Below are positions 1 through 5,555 of a DNA stretch of 5,555 nucleotides, one piece after another (the first letter of the stretch is position 1; each line of letters opens with the position of its first letter). Under the pieces are notes generated by a model, which was not told the DNA's origin, did not search any database, and saw only the letters and a list, made by a program, of their open reading frames with translations. The position numbers were made by a program, and so were the translations under genes. Source of the stretch: Rubrobacter sp. (GTDB taxonomy: Bacteria; Actinomycetota; Rubrobacteria; Rubrobacterales; Rubrobacteraceae); contig JADDKG010000008.1 in assembly GCA_020253895.1 (NCBI GenBank), positions 1 to 5,555 of the forward strand. The letters are read 5' to 3'.

Positions 1-830
1 AAGAGCATCAGGCAGTCCTTCTCCTTGCGGATGTTCTCGACCTCGTCCGGAGCGCGGTAGGTCTGCGCGTCGCCCTCGAAGTGGCCGTAGTAGCGGTTGA
101 CCTTGCACTCGATGAGGGTGGGGCCTCCTCCGTTCCTGGCCCGCTCTATCGCCTCTCCCGCCGCCTCGTAGACGGCGAAGAAGTCGTGCCCGTCCACCAC
201 CACCCCGGGGATGCCGAAGCCGTCGGCCCGCTTGGCTATGTCCAGCCCCCGGACGGAGAAGTTGGTGGAGGTGGCCTCGGCGTAGCCGTTGTTCTCGATC
301 ACGAAGACGCAGGGCAGCCCCCACACGGCGGCGAGGTTGAGGCTCTCGAGGAAGGTGCCCTGGTTGGAGCCGCCGTCCCCGGTAAAGGAGACCGCCACCT
401 GCCGCGTCCCCCGTACCTTGGCGGAGAGCCCGGCCCCGCACACCAGCGGGGGTCCGCCGCCCACGATCCCGTTGGCCCCGAGCATGCCCTTGTCCAGATC
501 GGCGATGTGCATGCTGCCGCCCTTGCCGTGGCAGATGCCGTCGGCCTTGCCGTAGATCTCCTTCATCATCGCCTTGACGTCGCAGCCCTTGGCGATGGCG
601 TGCCCGTGCCCGCGGTGGGTCGAGGCGATGTAGTCGTCCTCGTCCAGGTGGGCGCAGACGCCGGCGGCTATGGCCTCCTCGCCCGCGTAGAGGTGGACGA
701 AGCCCGGGATCTCACCCGTGGCGAACTCCACGTGCAGCCGATCCTCGAACTCCCGGATGGTGCGCATCGTGCGGTAGGCATCGAGAAGCTGCTCCCTGCC
801 CAGCTCGGTGGAGCCTGCGACCTCGGTCAT
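1..830 (-). CDS. acoA: Acetoin dehydrogenase E1 component, alpha subunit (3'-truncated by window edge)
   Basis: This is the thiamine-diphosphate-dependent E1 alpha subunit of the acetoin dehydrogenase complex. With the beta subunit it cleaves acetoin and passes the acetyl group to the E2 lipoyl domain, in the cytoplasm. I translated 276 residues from ATG at 830; family members are usually about 320-335 residues, so roughly 50 are missing beyond position 1. Visible motifs are HRGHGHAIAKG (72-82), GKGGSMHIAD (102-111), the TPP/Mg site opening with GDG (151-153) and closing with ENN (179-181), and RYYGHFEGDAQTYRAP (246-261). The stretches NNGYAEATST (180-189) and YYGHFEGDAQTYR separate AcoA from pyruvate and branched-chain E1 alpha subunits. 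The start is fixed by AAAGGAGG four bases upstream and a promoter just before that. It has its own promoter, so acoB, acoC and perhaps lpd are expected beyond the left edge. The alternative is a generic PDH-type E1 alpha; the motifs favour AcoA. Confidence 0.9.
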   Translation of the reverse strand, partial: MTEVAGSTELGREQLLDAYRTMRTIREFEDRLHVEFATGEIPGFVHLYAGEEAIAAGVCAHLDEDDYIASTHRGHGHAIAKGCDVKAMMKEIYGKADGICHGKGGSMHIADLDKGMLGANGIVGGGPPLVCGAGLSAKVRGTRQVAVSFTGDGGSNQGTFLESLNLAAVWGLPCVFVIENNGYAEATSTNFSVRGLDIAKRADGFGIPGVVVDGHDFFAVYEAAGEAIERARNGGGPTLIECKVNRYYGHFEGDAQTYRAPDEVENIRKEKDCLML

Positions 831-834
831 GGCG

Positions 835-842
835 CCTCCTTT
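835..842 (-). promoter_or_regulatory. Shine-Dalgarno site of acoA
   Basis: On the minus strand the bases read AAAGGAGG, a near-perfect anti-16S match, followed by four bases and ATG at 830. This fixes the acoA start and implies efficient translation. Confidence 0.85.
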
Positions 843-869
843 CCCTTTTACACCCCTGAGGCAAGCGCC

Positions 870-898
870 ACCATATCCCCGGAAGGTGGGGCTGTCAA
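870..898 (-). promoter_or_regulatory. Sigma70-type promoter for acoA
   Basis: On the minus strand there is a consensus -35 box TTGACA (898-893), a 17-base spacer and a -10 box TATGGT (875-870; 4 of 6 matches to TATAAT). Transcription would begin near 863, giving a leader of about 33 bases that contains the ribosome site. It is the best promoter match I see in either intergenic region and it directly precedes acoA, so acoA is probably transcribed separately from prpBCD. The start site is inferred. Confidence 0.75.
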
Positions 899-908
899 GC
901 CTTTCCGG
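879..908 (-). promoter_or_regulatory. Imperfect inverted repeat flanking the acoA -35 box (operator candidate)
   Basis: On the plus strand CCGGAAGG (879-886) and CCTTTCCGG (900-908) form an inverted repeat with one extra base in one arm, and the -35 hexamer lies between them. A repressor or activator bound here would directly affect RNA polymerase. No regulator gene is visible in the window, so the binding protein is unknown. Confidence 0.35.
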
Positions 909-915
909 CCTTTCC
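899..915. repeat. Tandem direct repeat beside the acoA -35 box
   Basis: Two copies of GCCTTTCC, at 899-906 and 908-915 with a 9-bp period, sit immediately upstream of the -35 box as acoA is read. One copy overlaps the inverted repeat at 879-908. Closely phased direct repeats in this position would suit an activator, but no known motif is recognised and the repeat is short. Confidence 0.35.
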
Positions 916-953
916 CAGGGATCGCCGGGACCGCAGCCTTTTGTGGTCGGGGA

Positions 954-1049
954 CGGAGGGCGGTAGCACCGCGGCTAGAGATGGTGCGCCGCCTCCGGGC
1001 GGGCCGGAGGGTCGCCCCGGCAGGGCCAGAGACGCGGCGGACCCGGGGC
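954..1049 (-). terminator. Structured 3' region of the prpBCD operon, candidate terminator
   Basis: Three GC-rich hairpins follow the prpD stop codon. The first pairs GCCCCGG with CCGGGGC (1014-1020/1043-1049, 22-base loop). The second pairs CCTCCGG with CCGGAGG (992-998/1004-1010, 5-base loop). The third is a long imperfect stem (954-970 with 983-997) of about 14 base pairs, with one bulge and a 2x1 internal loop around a 12-base loop. The second and third share bases 992-997 and cannot form together. No U-run follows any of them, so a classical intrinsic terminator is not shown. Termination or 3'-end protection of the prp mRNA is inferred from the position between the operon and the next promoter. 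Confidence 0.45.
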
Positions 1050-2462
1050 TTACATCGCGAGCAGGCCCATCAGATCGTCGACCGGCGTCGCCTCGAGCCT
1101 TCCCTGGTCCGAGAAGAGCTCCTCTAGCCGCTCCAGCCTCTTTTTCGGGAGCCGGGTTGCGGCGTTGGCCCGGAACTTCTCCTCGAGGAGCGGGATACCC
1201 TCCTTGCGCCTCCTGCGGTGGCCGATCGGGTACTCCACCTCCACCTTCTCCGTCGAGGTGCCGTCCCGGAAGAAGACCTGCACCGCGTTGGCTATGGAGC
1301 GCTTGTCCGGGTCGAAGTAGTCGCGGCTGTAGCGCGGGTCTTCCTTTACGGTTGTCCTGGCCCGGAGCTCGTCTATGCGGGGGTCTTTCGCGAAGGAGTC
1401 CTCGTAGGAGTCCGCGGTGATCTCGCCGAAGATCAGGGCCACGGCCGTGATGTACTGGATGCAGTGGTCGCGGTCCGCCGGGTTGTTGAGCGGCCCCTCC
1501 TTGGTGATGATCCTTATCGCCGGCTCCTGGGTGGTGATCTCGACCCTCTCCACCTCGTCCAGGCGGTCTCTTACCTCGGGGTGCAGCCGGATGGCGGCCT
1601 CGGCCGCCGTCTGGGCGTGGAACTCGGCGGGGAAGGAGATCTTGAAGAGGACGTTCTCCATCACGTAGCTCCCGAACGGGCGGGAGAGCTTTATCTCCCT
1701 GCCCCCAAAAAGCGCGTCCTGAAACCCCCAGCCCTCGGCGGTGAGCGCCTTCGGGTAGCCCATCTCGCCCGCCAGCGCCATCGTCGCGAGCCTCACCCCG
1801 CGGCTCGTCGCGTCCCCGGCGGCCCAGGACTTCCTGCTCCCTACGTTCGGCGCGTGCCGGTAGGTGCGCAGCGGGCCTCCGTCTATGAAAGCCCCAGAGA
1901 CGGCACTCTCCACCTCCTCGCGCCCTCCCCCGAGAAGGCGCGCCGCAACGGCGGAGGAGGCGACCCGGACGAGCAAAACGTGGTCGATCCCGACCCGGTT
2001 GAAGGCGTTCTCGAGCGCGAGGACGCCCTGTATCTCGTGCGCCTTTATCGCGGCGGAGAGGACGTCGCGCACGTAGAGCGGCTCGCCTCCCTCCGCGCGC
2101 CGCCTGCGGCTCAGGTGGTCGGAGACCGCGAGGATCGCGCCGAGGTTGTCCGAGGGGTGGCCCCACTCGGCGGCGAGCCAGGTGTCGTTGTAGTCCAGCC
2201 AGCGGATGGAGGAGCCTATGTCGAAGGCGGCCTTGACCGGGTCCAGCTCGTATGGGGTGCCCGGGACCCGGGAGCCGTGCGGCACGAGCGTCCCCGGCAC
2301 CTCCGGGCCGAGCAGCTTGGCGCACTCCGGGTAGCGCAGCGCGAGAAGGGCGCAGCCGATAGAGTCCATCAGGCAGTAGCGGGCGGTCTCGCGCGCGAGG
2401 GGGCTCTCCGGCTCGTACCCGCAGACGTACTCCGAGATCCTCTCTATGACCTTATCCGCCAT
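1050..2462 (-). CDS. prpD: 2-Methylcitrate dehydratase (MmgE/PrpD family)
   Basis: PrpD removes water from 2-methylcitrate to give 2-methyl-cis-aconitate, the second step of the methylcitrate cycle, in the cytoplasm and without an iron-sulfur cluster. The 470-residue protein is close to the roughly 480 of characterised PrpD proteins and covers the whole family fold. Recognisable conserved blocks are [21 protein letters not shown] split as WLDYNDTW (88-95) and [10 protein letters not shown] (99-108), the [11 protein letters not shown] segment (244-254), [13 protein letters not shown] (274-286) and [11 protein letters not shown] (327-337), which distinguish true PrpD from looser MmgE homologues. 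The ATG at 2462 lies one base after the prpC stop, with GGAGGAG seven bases upstream inside the end of prpC, so translation is probably coupled. The product needs a separate hydratase, usually aconitase, which is not in this window. It ends with TAA at 1052-1050. No defect is visible. Confidence 0.95.
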   Translation of the reverse strand: MADKVIERISEYVCGYEPESPLARETARYCLMDSIGCALLALRYPECAKLLGPEVPGTLVPHGSRVPGTPYELDPVKAAFDIGSSIRWLDYNDTWLAAEWGHPSDNLGAILAVSDHLSRRRRAEGGEPLYVRDVLSAAIKAHEIQGVLALENAFNRVGIDHVLLVRVASSAVAARLLGGGREEVESAVSGAFIDGGPLRTYRHAPNVGSRKSWAAGDATSRGVRLATMALAGEMGYPKALTAEGWGFQDALFGGREIKLSRPFGSYVMENVLFKISFPAEFHAQTAAEAAIRLHPEVRDRLDEVERVEITTQEPAIRIITKEGPLNNPADRDHCIQYITAVALIFGEITADSYEDSFAKDPRIDELRARTTVKEDPRYSRDYFDPDKRSIANAVQVFFRDGTSTEKVEVEYPIGHRRRRKEGIPLLEEKFRANAATRLPKKRLERLEELFSDQGRLEATPVDDLMGLLAM

Positions 2463-2463
2463 C

Positions 2464-3585
2464 TCAGCGCTCCTCCAACGGGACGAACTCTCTCCTCTCG
2501 GGGCCGACGTAGTTGGCAGAGGGGCGGATGATCTTCCCGGACTCCCTCTGCTCTATGACGTGGGCCGCCCAGCCCGAGGTCCGGGAGAAGACGAAGAGCG
2601 GGGTGAACATCTCCGTCGGTATCCCGCAGAAGCGGTAGGCCGAGGCGCTGTAGAAGTCGAGGTTGGGGAAGAGGCCCTTCTCCTCGCGCATGAGCGTCTC
2701 GATGCGCTCGCTCACCTCGTAGAGATACCCTTCCTCGTGGCCCTCGGAGAGCCGCCTCGACCAGCCCTTTATGATGTCCGAGCGGGGGTCCACCCGGGTG
2801 TAGACCGGGTGCCCGAAGCCCATGATCCGCTCTCCCCGGGCAAGGGCCTCCCGCAGCCACTTCTCGGCCTCATCCGGGCTCCGGAAGCGTTCCAGGTACT
2901 CCATTACCGCCTCGTTCGCCCCGCCGTGCAGCGGGCCGCGTAGCGCGCCTATCGCCCCGGTTATGGCGGAGTAGAAGTCCGAGCCGGTGGAGGCGATGAT
3001 CCTGGCGGTGAACGTGGAGGCGTTGAACTCGTGCTCGGCGTAGAGGATGAGCGAGACGTCCACGGCCCGCCTTTTCTCCTCCTCGGGCTCTCTCTGGTGC
3101 AACAGACGCAGGAAGTGGCCGGCGAGCGAGTCTTCCCCGGTGTCGGTCTCGATCCTCTGACCGCCGTTTGCGAAGTGGTACCAGTAGAGGAGCATCGACG
3201 GGAAGCAGGAGATGAGGCGCTCCCCGATCTCCTGCGCCTCCCTCCCTTTTCCCTCGGGCTCGAGGGTGCCGAGCATCGAGCAGCCGGTGCGCAGCACCTC
3301 CATGGGGTGGGTGGAGGCCGGGATCCTCTCGAGGACCGCCTTGAGCTCCCCGGGGAGGCCCCGCATCCCGGAGAGCCTCTTTCTGTACTCCTCGAGCTCC
3401 TCTCTGTCCGGGAGCTCCCCCCGGATGAGGAGGTACATGACCTCCTCGAAGGTCGCCTTCTCCGCGAGATCCTCTATGGGGTAGCCGCGGTACTCCAGGC
3501 TGTCGCCCTCGCTCCCGACCGTGCAGATCGCGGTGTCCCCGGCTATCGCACCGGATAGCCCGACGCTCTTCTTTGCCAAGCTCAT
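2464..3585 (-). CDS. prpC: 2-Methylcitrate synthase / citrate synthase (PrpC type)
   Basis: PrpC condenses propionyl-CoA with oxaloacetate to form 2-methylcitrate and CoA, the entry step of the methylcitrate cycle. Enzymes of this group often accept acetyl-CoA as well. The 373 residues match the short bacterial citrate synthase form. By alignment of motifs to pig citrate synthase the active-site set is complete: His185 in AEHEFNAS (183-190), His259 in GFGHPVY (256-262), Asp310 in FPNLDFYSA (306-314), and the carboxylate-binding arginines Arg268, Arg335 and Arg354. [10 protein letters not shown] (219-228) is also typical. The start overlaps the prpB stop in an ATGA (3585-3582), a standard sign of translational coupling; AGAGG lies nine bases upstream, with a second GGAGG almost touching the ATG. 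Sequence alone cannot exclude that this is a main citrate synthase, but its position between prpB and prpD makes methylcitrate synthase the better call. Confidence 0.93.
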   Translation of the reverse strand: MSLAKKSVGLSGAIAGDTAICTVGSEGDSLEYRGYPIEDLAEKATFEEVMYLLIRGELPDREELEEYRKRLSGMRGLPGELKAVLERIPASTHPMEVLRTGCSMLGTLEPEGKGREAQEIGERLISCFPSMLLYWYHFANGGQRIETDTGEDSLAGHFLRLLHQREPEEEKRRAVDVSLILYAEHEFNASTFTARIIASTGSDFYSAITGAIGALRGPLHGGANEAVMEYLERFRSPDEAEKWLREALARGERIMGFGHPVYTRVDPRSDIIKGWSRRLSEGHEEGYLYEVSERIETLMREEKGLFPNLDFYSASAYRFCGIPTEMFTPLFVFSRTSGWAAHVIEQRESGKIIRPSANYVGPERREFVPLEER

Positions 3586-4478
3586 CCCTCCCTGCCTCTG
3601 GCGAAAAGCCGATCCAACCTCTCCTCGTAGGACTCGTAGCCGAGGAACTCGTAGAGCTCCTGGCGGGTCTGCATCTCCTCGACGACGCCCTTCTGGGTTC
3701 CCTCCTCCCGGATGGTCCGGTAGACCCTGAGCGCCGCGGCGCTCATCGCCCTGAACGCCGAGAGCGGGTAGAGCGCGAGCCCTACCCCGACCCCAGCGAG
3801 CTCCTGCGTGGTGAACAGCGGGGTCTTCCCGAACTCGGTGATGTTGGCGAGGACGGGTACCTCCAGCGCCTCGGTGAAGCGCCGGTAGTCCTCAAGCCCG
3901 GTCACGGCCTCGGCGAATACCGCGTCCGCCCCCGCTTCCTCATAGAGCTTCGCGCGCTCTACGGCTGCCTCCAGCCCCTCGACGGCGACCGCGTCGGTGC
4001 GGGCCATGATCACGAACTCGGGGTCGGTCTTGGCCGCCACGGCGGCCCTTACCCGGTCGGCCATCTCTTCCGGCTCGACCAGCTCCTTGCCGGGGCGGTG
4101 GCCGCAGCGCTTGGCCTGCACCTGGTCCTCGATGTGTATCCCGGCGACCCCGGCCCGGATCATCTCGCGCACGGTGCGCTCGATGACCAACGCGGGCCCG
4201 AAGCCGGTGTCCGCGTCCACCAAAAGCGGCAGGTCGGTCACGCCGGTGATCCTGCGGGCGTCGCACAGGACGTCGTTCAGGTTGGTCATCCCGAGGTCCG
4301 GCAGGCCGTAGGAGGCGTTGGCCACCCCCGCGCCCGAGAGGTAGAGGGCCCGGAAGCCCGCGCCCTCGGCCAGGATCGCCGCGTAGGCGTTTATGACCCC
4401 CACCACCTGCAATGGCCTCTCCTCGCTCCACGCCCGCCTGAGACGGGCGCCCGGCGAGGTTGCTGCTCGGTTGTCCAT
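3582..4478 (-). CDS. prpB: 2-Methylisocitrate lyase
   Basis: PrpB, of the isocitrate lyase/PEP mutase superfamily, splits 2-methylisocitrate into pyruvate and succinate, the last step of the methylcitrate cycle. The protein is 298 residues, matching the usual length of about 295. Visible active-site elements are GLPDLGMTN (58-66) with Asp61, [10 protein letters not shown] (85-94) with the metal-binding Asp88 and Asp90, HIEDQ (115-119) with Glu117, the catalytic loop [12 protein letters not shown] (123-134) with Cys125, MARTDA (158-163) with Arg160, and Glu190. The KRCGHRPG loop is the lyase signature and argues against PEP mutase or oxaloacetate decarboxylase relatives. I chose ATG at 4478, preceded by GAGGGGAG at four bases. 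A TTG directly before it (4481) would add one residue, served by AAGGAG ten bases upstream. It is the first gene of the compact prpBCD operon and overlaps prpC by four bases. Confidence 0.95.
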   Translation of the reverse strand: MDNRAATSPGARLRRAWSEERPLQVVGVINAYAAILAEGAGFRALYLSGAGVANASYGLPDLGMTNLNDVLCDARRITGVTDLPLLVDADTGFGPALVIERTVREMIRAGVAGIHIEDQVQAKRCGHRPGKELVEPEEMADRVRAAVAAKTDPEFVIMARTDAVAVEGLEAAVERAKLYEEAGADAVFAEAVTGLEDYRRFTEALEVPVLANITEFGKTPLFTTQELAGVGVGLALYPLSAFRAMSAAALRVYRTIREEGTQKGVVEEMQTRQELYEFLGYESYEERLDRLFARGREG

Positions 4479-4548
4479 CAAGCTCCCCTCACTCCTTCCG
4501 CAGAGATGGCTTCACCGCGTCCGCCCCGCAGCGGCCTGACCGAAGCGA

Positions 4549-4572
4549 CGGCACACCACGGAGGGTGCGCCG
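4549..4572 (-). promoter_or_regulatory. Inverted repeat in the prpB leader (operator or RNA hairpin candidate)
   Basis: GGCACACC (4550-4557) and GGTGCGCC (4564-4571) on the plus strand are complementary at all but one position, separated by six bases; one further outer pair joins 4549 with 4572. In minus-strand RNA the single mismatch becomes a G-U pair, so the leader transcript could form a fully paired 9-bp hairpin about 70-95 bases before the prpB start. It could be a repressor site or an RNA element. No known operator motif is recognised. Confidence 0.35.
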
Positions 4573-4681
4573 CGGGGACGGGCCGACCTTGCTCGCCGCC
4601 ATCCCGCCCGCGGAGACCGCATTTCCTCCGGGGGTATGTCCTGCTCCACACGGAAAAGGATACAACGGGCGCGGGCGGCGG

Positions 4682-4724
4682 GCTCCGGCTATCCCCCGCA
4701 GAGAGGGGAGGCCTCCGCCGGAGC
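4682..4724 (-). terminator. GC-rich hairpin after the CoA transferase gene, candidate terminator
   Basis: GCTCCGGC (4682-4689) pairs perfectly with GCCGGAGC (4717-4724). The 27-base loop can form a smaller inner stem, CCCC (4694-4697) with GGGG (4705-4708). It begins about 43 bases beyond the TGA of the CoA transferase and precedes the prpB leader. There is no U-run directly after it; a short T-rich stretch comes only about 15-25 bases later. Termination is plausible but not shown. Confidence 0.35.
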
Positions 4725-4766
4725 GTCTGGCTCTTCCCGGGGGCGGGGTCCGGGGCGGTGTGGTAC

Positions 4767-5555
4767 TCAGGGTGGGTGCTCCCAACCTGCCTCGCCGGTG
4801 TGCTCCCCCAGGGCCGGCGGAGGGCGCCGGATGGGGGGACGCTCCCCGTCCACGAGCAGGGGGGATGCGAGCATCCTGAGCGTCCCTGCGGCCGGGTGCT
4901 CCACCTCCTGCAGGATGCCAGATCCGAGCACGTGCCGGTCGTAGAAGACCTCGGCCAGCTCGTTGACGGGGCCGCAGGGGACCCCGGCCTCCCGGATGCG
5001 CCGCACCCACTCCTCCGCCCTCCGGGAGGAGAAGGTCCGCTGCAGCTCCCCGGTGAGCTCCCCGCGGTTCGCAACCCTCCCCGGGTTGGTGGCGTAGCGG
5101 CTATCCTTCGCCAGGTCCTCGCGCCCGATCGCCCCGCACAGCCGGACGAACTGGGCGTCGTTGCCCACAGCGACCGCGAAGGTCTTGTCCGAGGCCTCGA
5201 AGGTCTGGTAGGGGACGATGGTGGGGTGTGCGTTCCCCAGCCGCCCGACGTCCACCCCGGAGACCAGGTACTCCTGAGCCCGGTTGGCGAGCCAGGAGAG
5301 GGTGCTCTCGAAGAGCGGCACCTCGATGCGGGCTCCCTCCCCTGTCTCCGACCGCCGGCGGAGCGCGGCGAGGATCGCCACCGCCGCGTACAGCCCGCAC
5401 ACGATGTCCGCCACCGCCACCCCCACCTTTGTCGGCGGCCCGTCGGGCCAGCCGGTTATGCCCATGATCCCGGCCCGCGCCTGCACGAGGAAGTCGTAGC
5501 CGGGCCGCTCCTCGTCCGGCCCGGGGCCGAAGCCGGTGATGGAGCAGTAGACGAG
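4767..5555 (-). CDS. Class III acyl-CoA transferase, CaiB/BaiF family (5'-truncated by window edge)
   Basis: These cytoplasmic enzymes move CoA between an acyl-CoA donor and a free carboxylate through an aspartyl-CoA intermediate. The frame is open to position 5555, giving the last 262 residues of a protein expected to be about 390-400 long; the true start lies outside the window, so the internal GTG at 5486 is not the start. In fragment numbering, YCSITGFGPG (3-12) leads to GVAVADIVCG (45-54), whose Asp50 (codon 5408-5406) aligns with the catalytic aspartate of formyl-CoA transferase. Further family motifs are TGEGARIEVPLFES (71-84), NAHPTIVPYQTFE (108-120), AVGNDAQF (129-136), RYATNPGRVANR (153-164), GVPCGPVN (191-198) and a C-terminal RPPPALGEHT (244-253). 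The C-terminal half reads most like succinyl-CoA:glutarate or related dicarboxylate CoA transferases, from memory of that family. The substrate cannot be assigned. A hairpin and a 288-bp gap separate it from prpB, so co-transcription is uncertain. Confidence 0.9.
   Translation of the reverse strand, partial: LVYCSITGFGPGPDEERPGYDFLVQARAGIMGITGWPDGPPTKVGVAVADIVCGLYAAVAILAALRRRSETGEGARIEVPLFESTLSWLANRAQEYLVSGVDVGRLGNAHPTIVPYQTFEASDKTFAVAVGNDAQFVRLCGAIGREDLAKDSRYATNPGRVANRGELTGELQRTFSSRRAEEWVRRIREAGVPCGPVNELAEVFYDRHVLGSGILQEVEHPAAGTLRMLASPLLVDGERPPIRRPPPALGEHTGEAGWEHPP

Larger units (their letters stand above)
4479..4766 (-). other. Intergenic region between the CoA transferase and prpB (prpBCD leader)
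   Basis: This stretch holds no convincing gene. Read toward prpB it carries a GC-rich hairpin soon after the CoA-transferase stop, one relatively AT-rich patch around 4651-4664, an inverted repeat at 4549-4572 and the prpB ribosome site. The AT-rich patch contains TATCCT (4662-4657), which could serve as a -10 box, but no acceptable -35 partner lies 16-18 bases upstream. I therefore cannot place the prpBCD promoter, though the length of the gap and the hairpin favour one being here. Confidence 0.5.

Noticed and set aside
81..1127. Open frame of 348 codons on the plus strand, antisense to acoA and running through the intergenic region into prpD
   Set aside because: Its translation is a low-complexity Gly/Ala/Val/Pro/Arg mixture with no family motif, as expected of the antisense of a GC-rich gene, while acoA on the other strand has clear catalytic motifs.
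895..2325. Open frame of 476 codons on the minus strand overlapping prpD in another frame
   Set aside because: The translation is Arg/Gly/Pro-rich with no domain; it overlaps a well-conserved prpD frame and starts without context.
1218..2531. Open frame of 437 codons on the plus strand antisense to prpD
   Set aside because: It mirrors prpD codon bias and shows no recognisable motif.
4512..4622. Possible 36-residue Arg-rich leader peptide on the minus strand (ATG at 4622) upstream of prpB
   Set aside because: GGAGGA lies only two bases before the ATG, too close for a normal ribosome site; wobble bases are less G/C-biased than in the neighbouring genes, and there is no run of one amino acid suggesting attenuation.
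4632..4667. Possible prpB promoter pairing TTGTAT with CATACC
   Set aside because: Both boxes match consensus at only about three of six positions and the spacer is about 21 bases, so I do not call a promoter here.
4478..5074. Minus-strand frames (4478-5074 and 4489-5010) spanning the CoA transferase end and the prpB leader
   Set aside because: The translations are Arg/Gly/Pro/Ser-rich, overlap the conserved CoA transferase in other frames and have no family features; stop codons are simply rare at this GC content.
1..5555. CRISPR arrays, tRNA or rRNA genes, insertion sequences, toxin-antitoxin or phage genes
   Set aside because: I saw no regularly spaced repeats, no tRNA-like cloverleaf, no transposase motif and no small paired genes; the window is ordinary metabolic coding sequence.

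Overview
This is a strongly GC-rich bacterial segment with five protein genes, all on the minus strand, read from high to low coordinates. Several features point to a high-GC, possibly thermophilic actinobacterium of the Rubrobacter type: the base composition, G/C-biased third codon positions, unusually free use of ATA (Ile) and AGG (Arg) codons, and strong GGAGG-type ribosome sites. The taxonomic call is inference only.

In transcription order the layout is: (1) the C-terminal two thirds of a class III (CaiB/BaiF) acyl-CoA transferase (5555-4767), whose start lies outside the window; (2) a 288-bp leader/intergenic region (4766-4479) with a GC-rich hairpin after the CoA-transferase and an inverted repeat ahead of prpB; (3) a tightly packed prpB-prpC-prpD operon (4478-1050), with a 4-bp ATGA overlap between prpB and prpC and a single base between prpC and prpD; (4) a 219-bp intergenic region (1049-831) with nested, mutually exclusive hairpins behind prpD, then a near-consensus sigma70-type promoter; (5) the N-terminal 276 residues of an acetoin dehydrogenase E1 alpha subunit (acoA, 830-1), whose 3' end lies outside the window.

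Together prpC, prpD and prpB supply most of the methylcitrate cycle. PrpC condenses propionyl-CoA with oxaloacetate to 2-methylcitrate, and PrpD dehydrates it to 2-methylaconitate. A hydratase encoded elsewhere, usually an aconitase, rehydrates this to 2-methylisocitrate, and PrpB cleaves that to pyruvate and succinate. No propionyl-CoA synthetase (prpE), prpF or PrpR-type regulator is visible. The CoA transferase upstream could supply or recycle a CoA thioester, but its substrate is unresolved. acoA has its own promoter and probably starts a separate acetoin dehydrogenase operon that feeds acetyl-CoA to central metabolism.

Nothing here looks like an undescribed system. The parts most worth a second look are the two intergenic regions: the operator-like repeats wrapped around the acoA promoter, the long imperfect hairpin behind prpD with a T-box-like sequence on the opposite strand, and the paired inverted repeat in the prpB leader.
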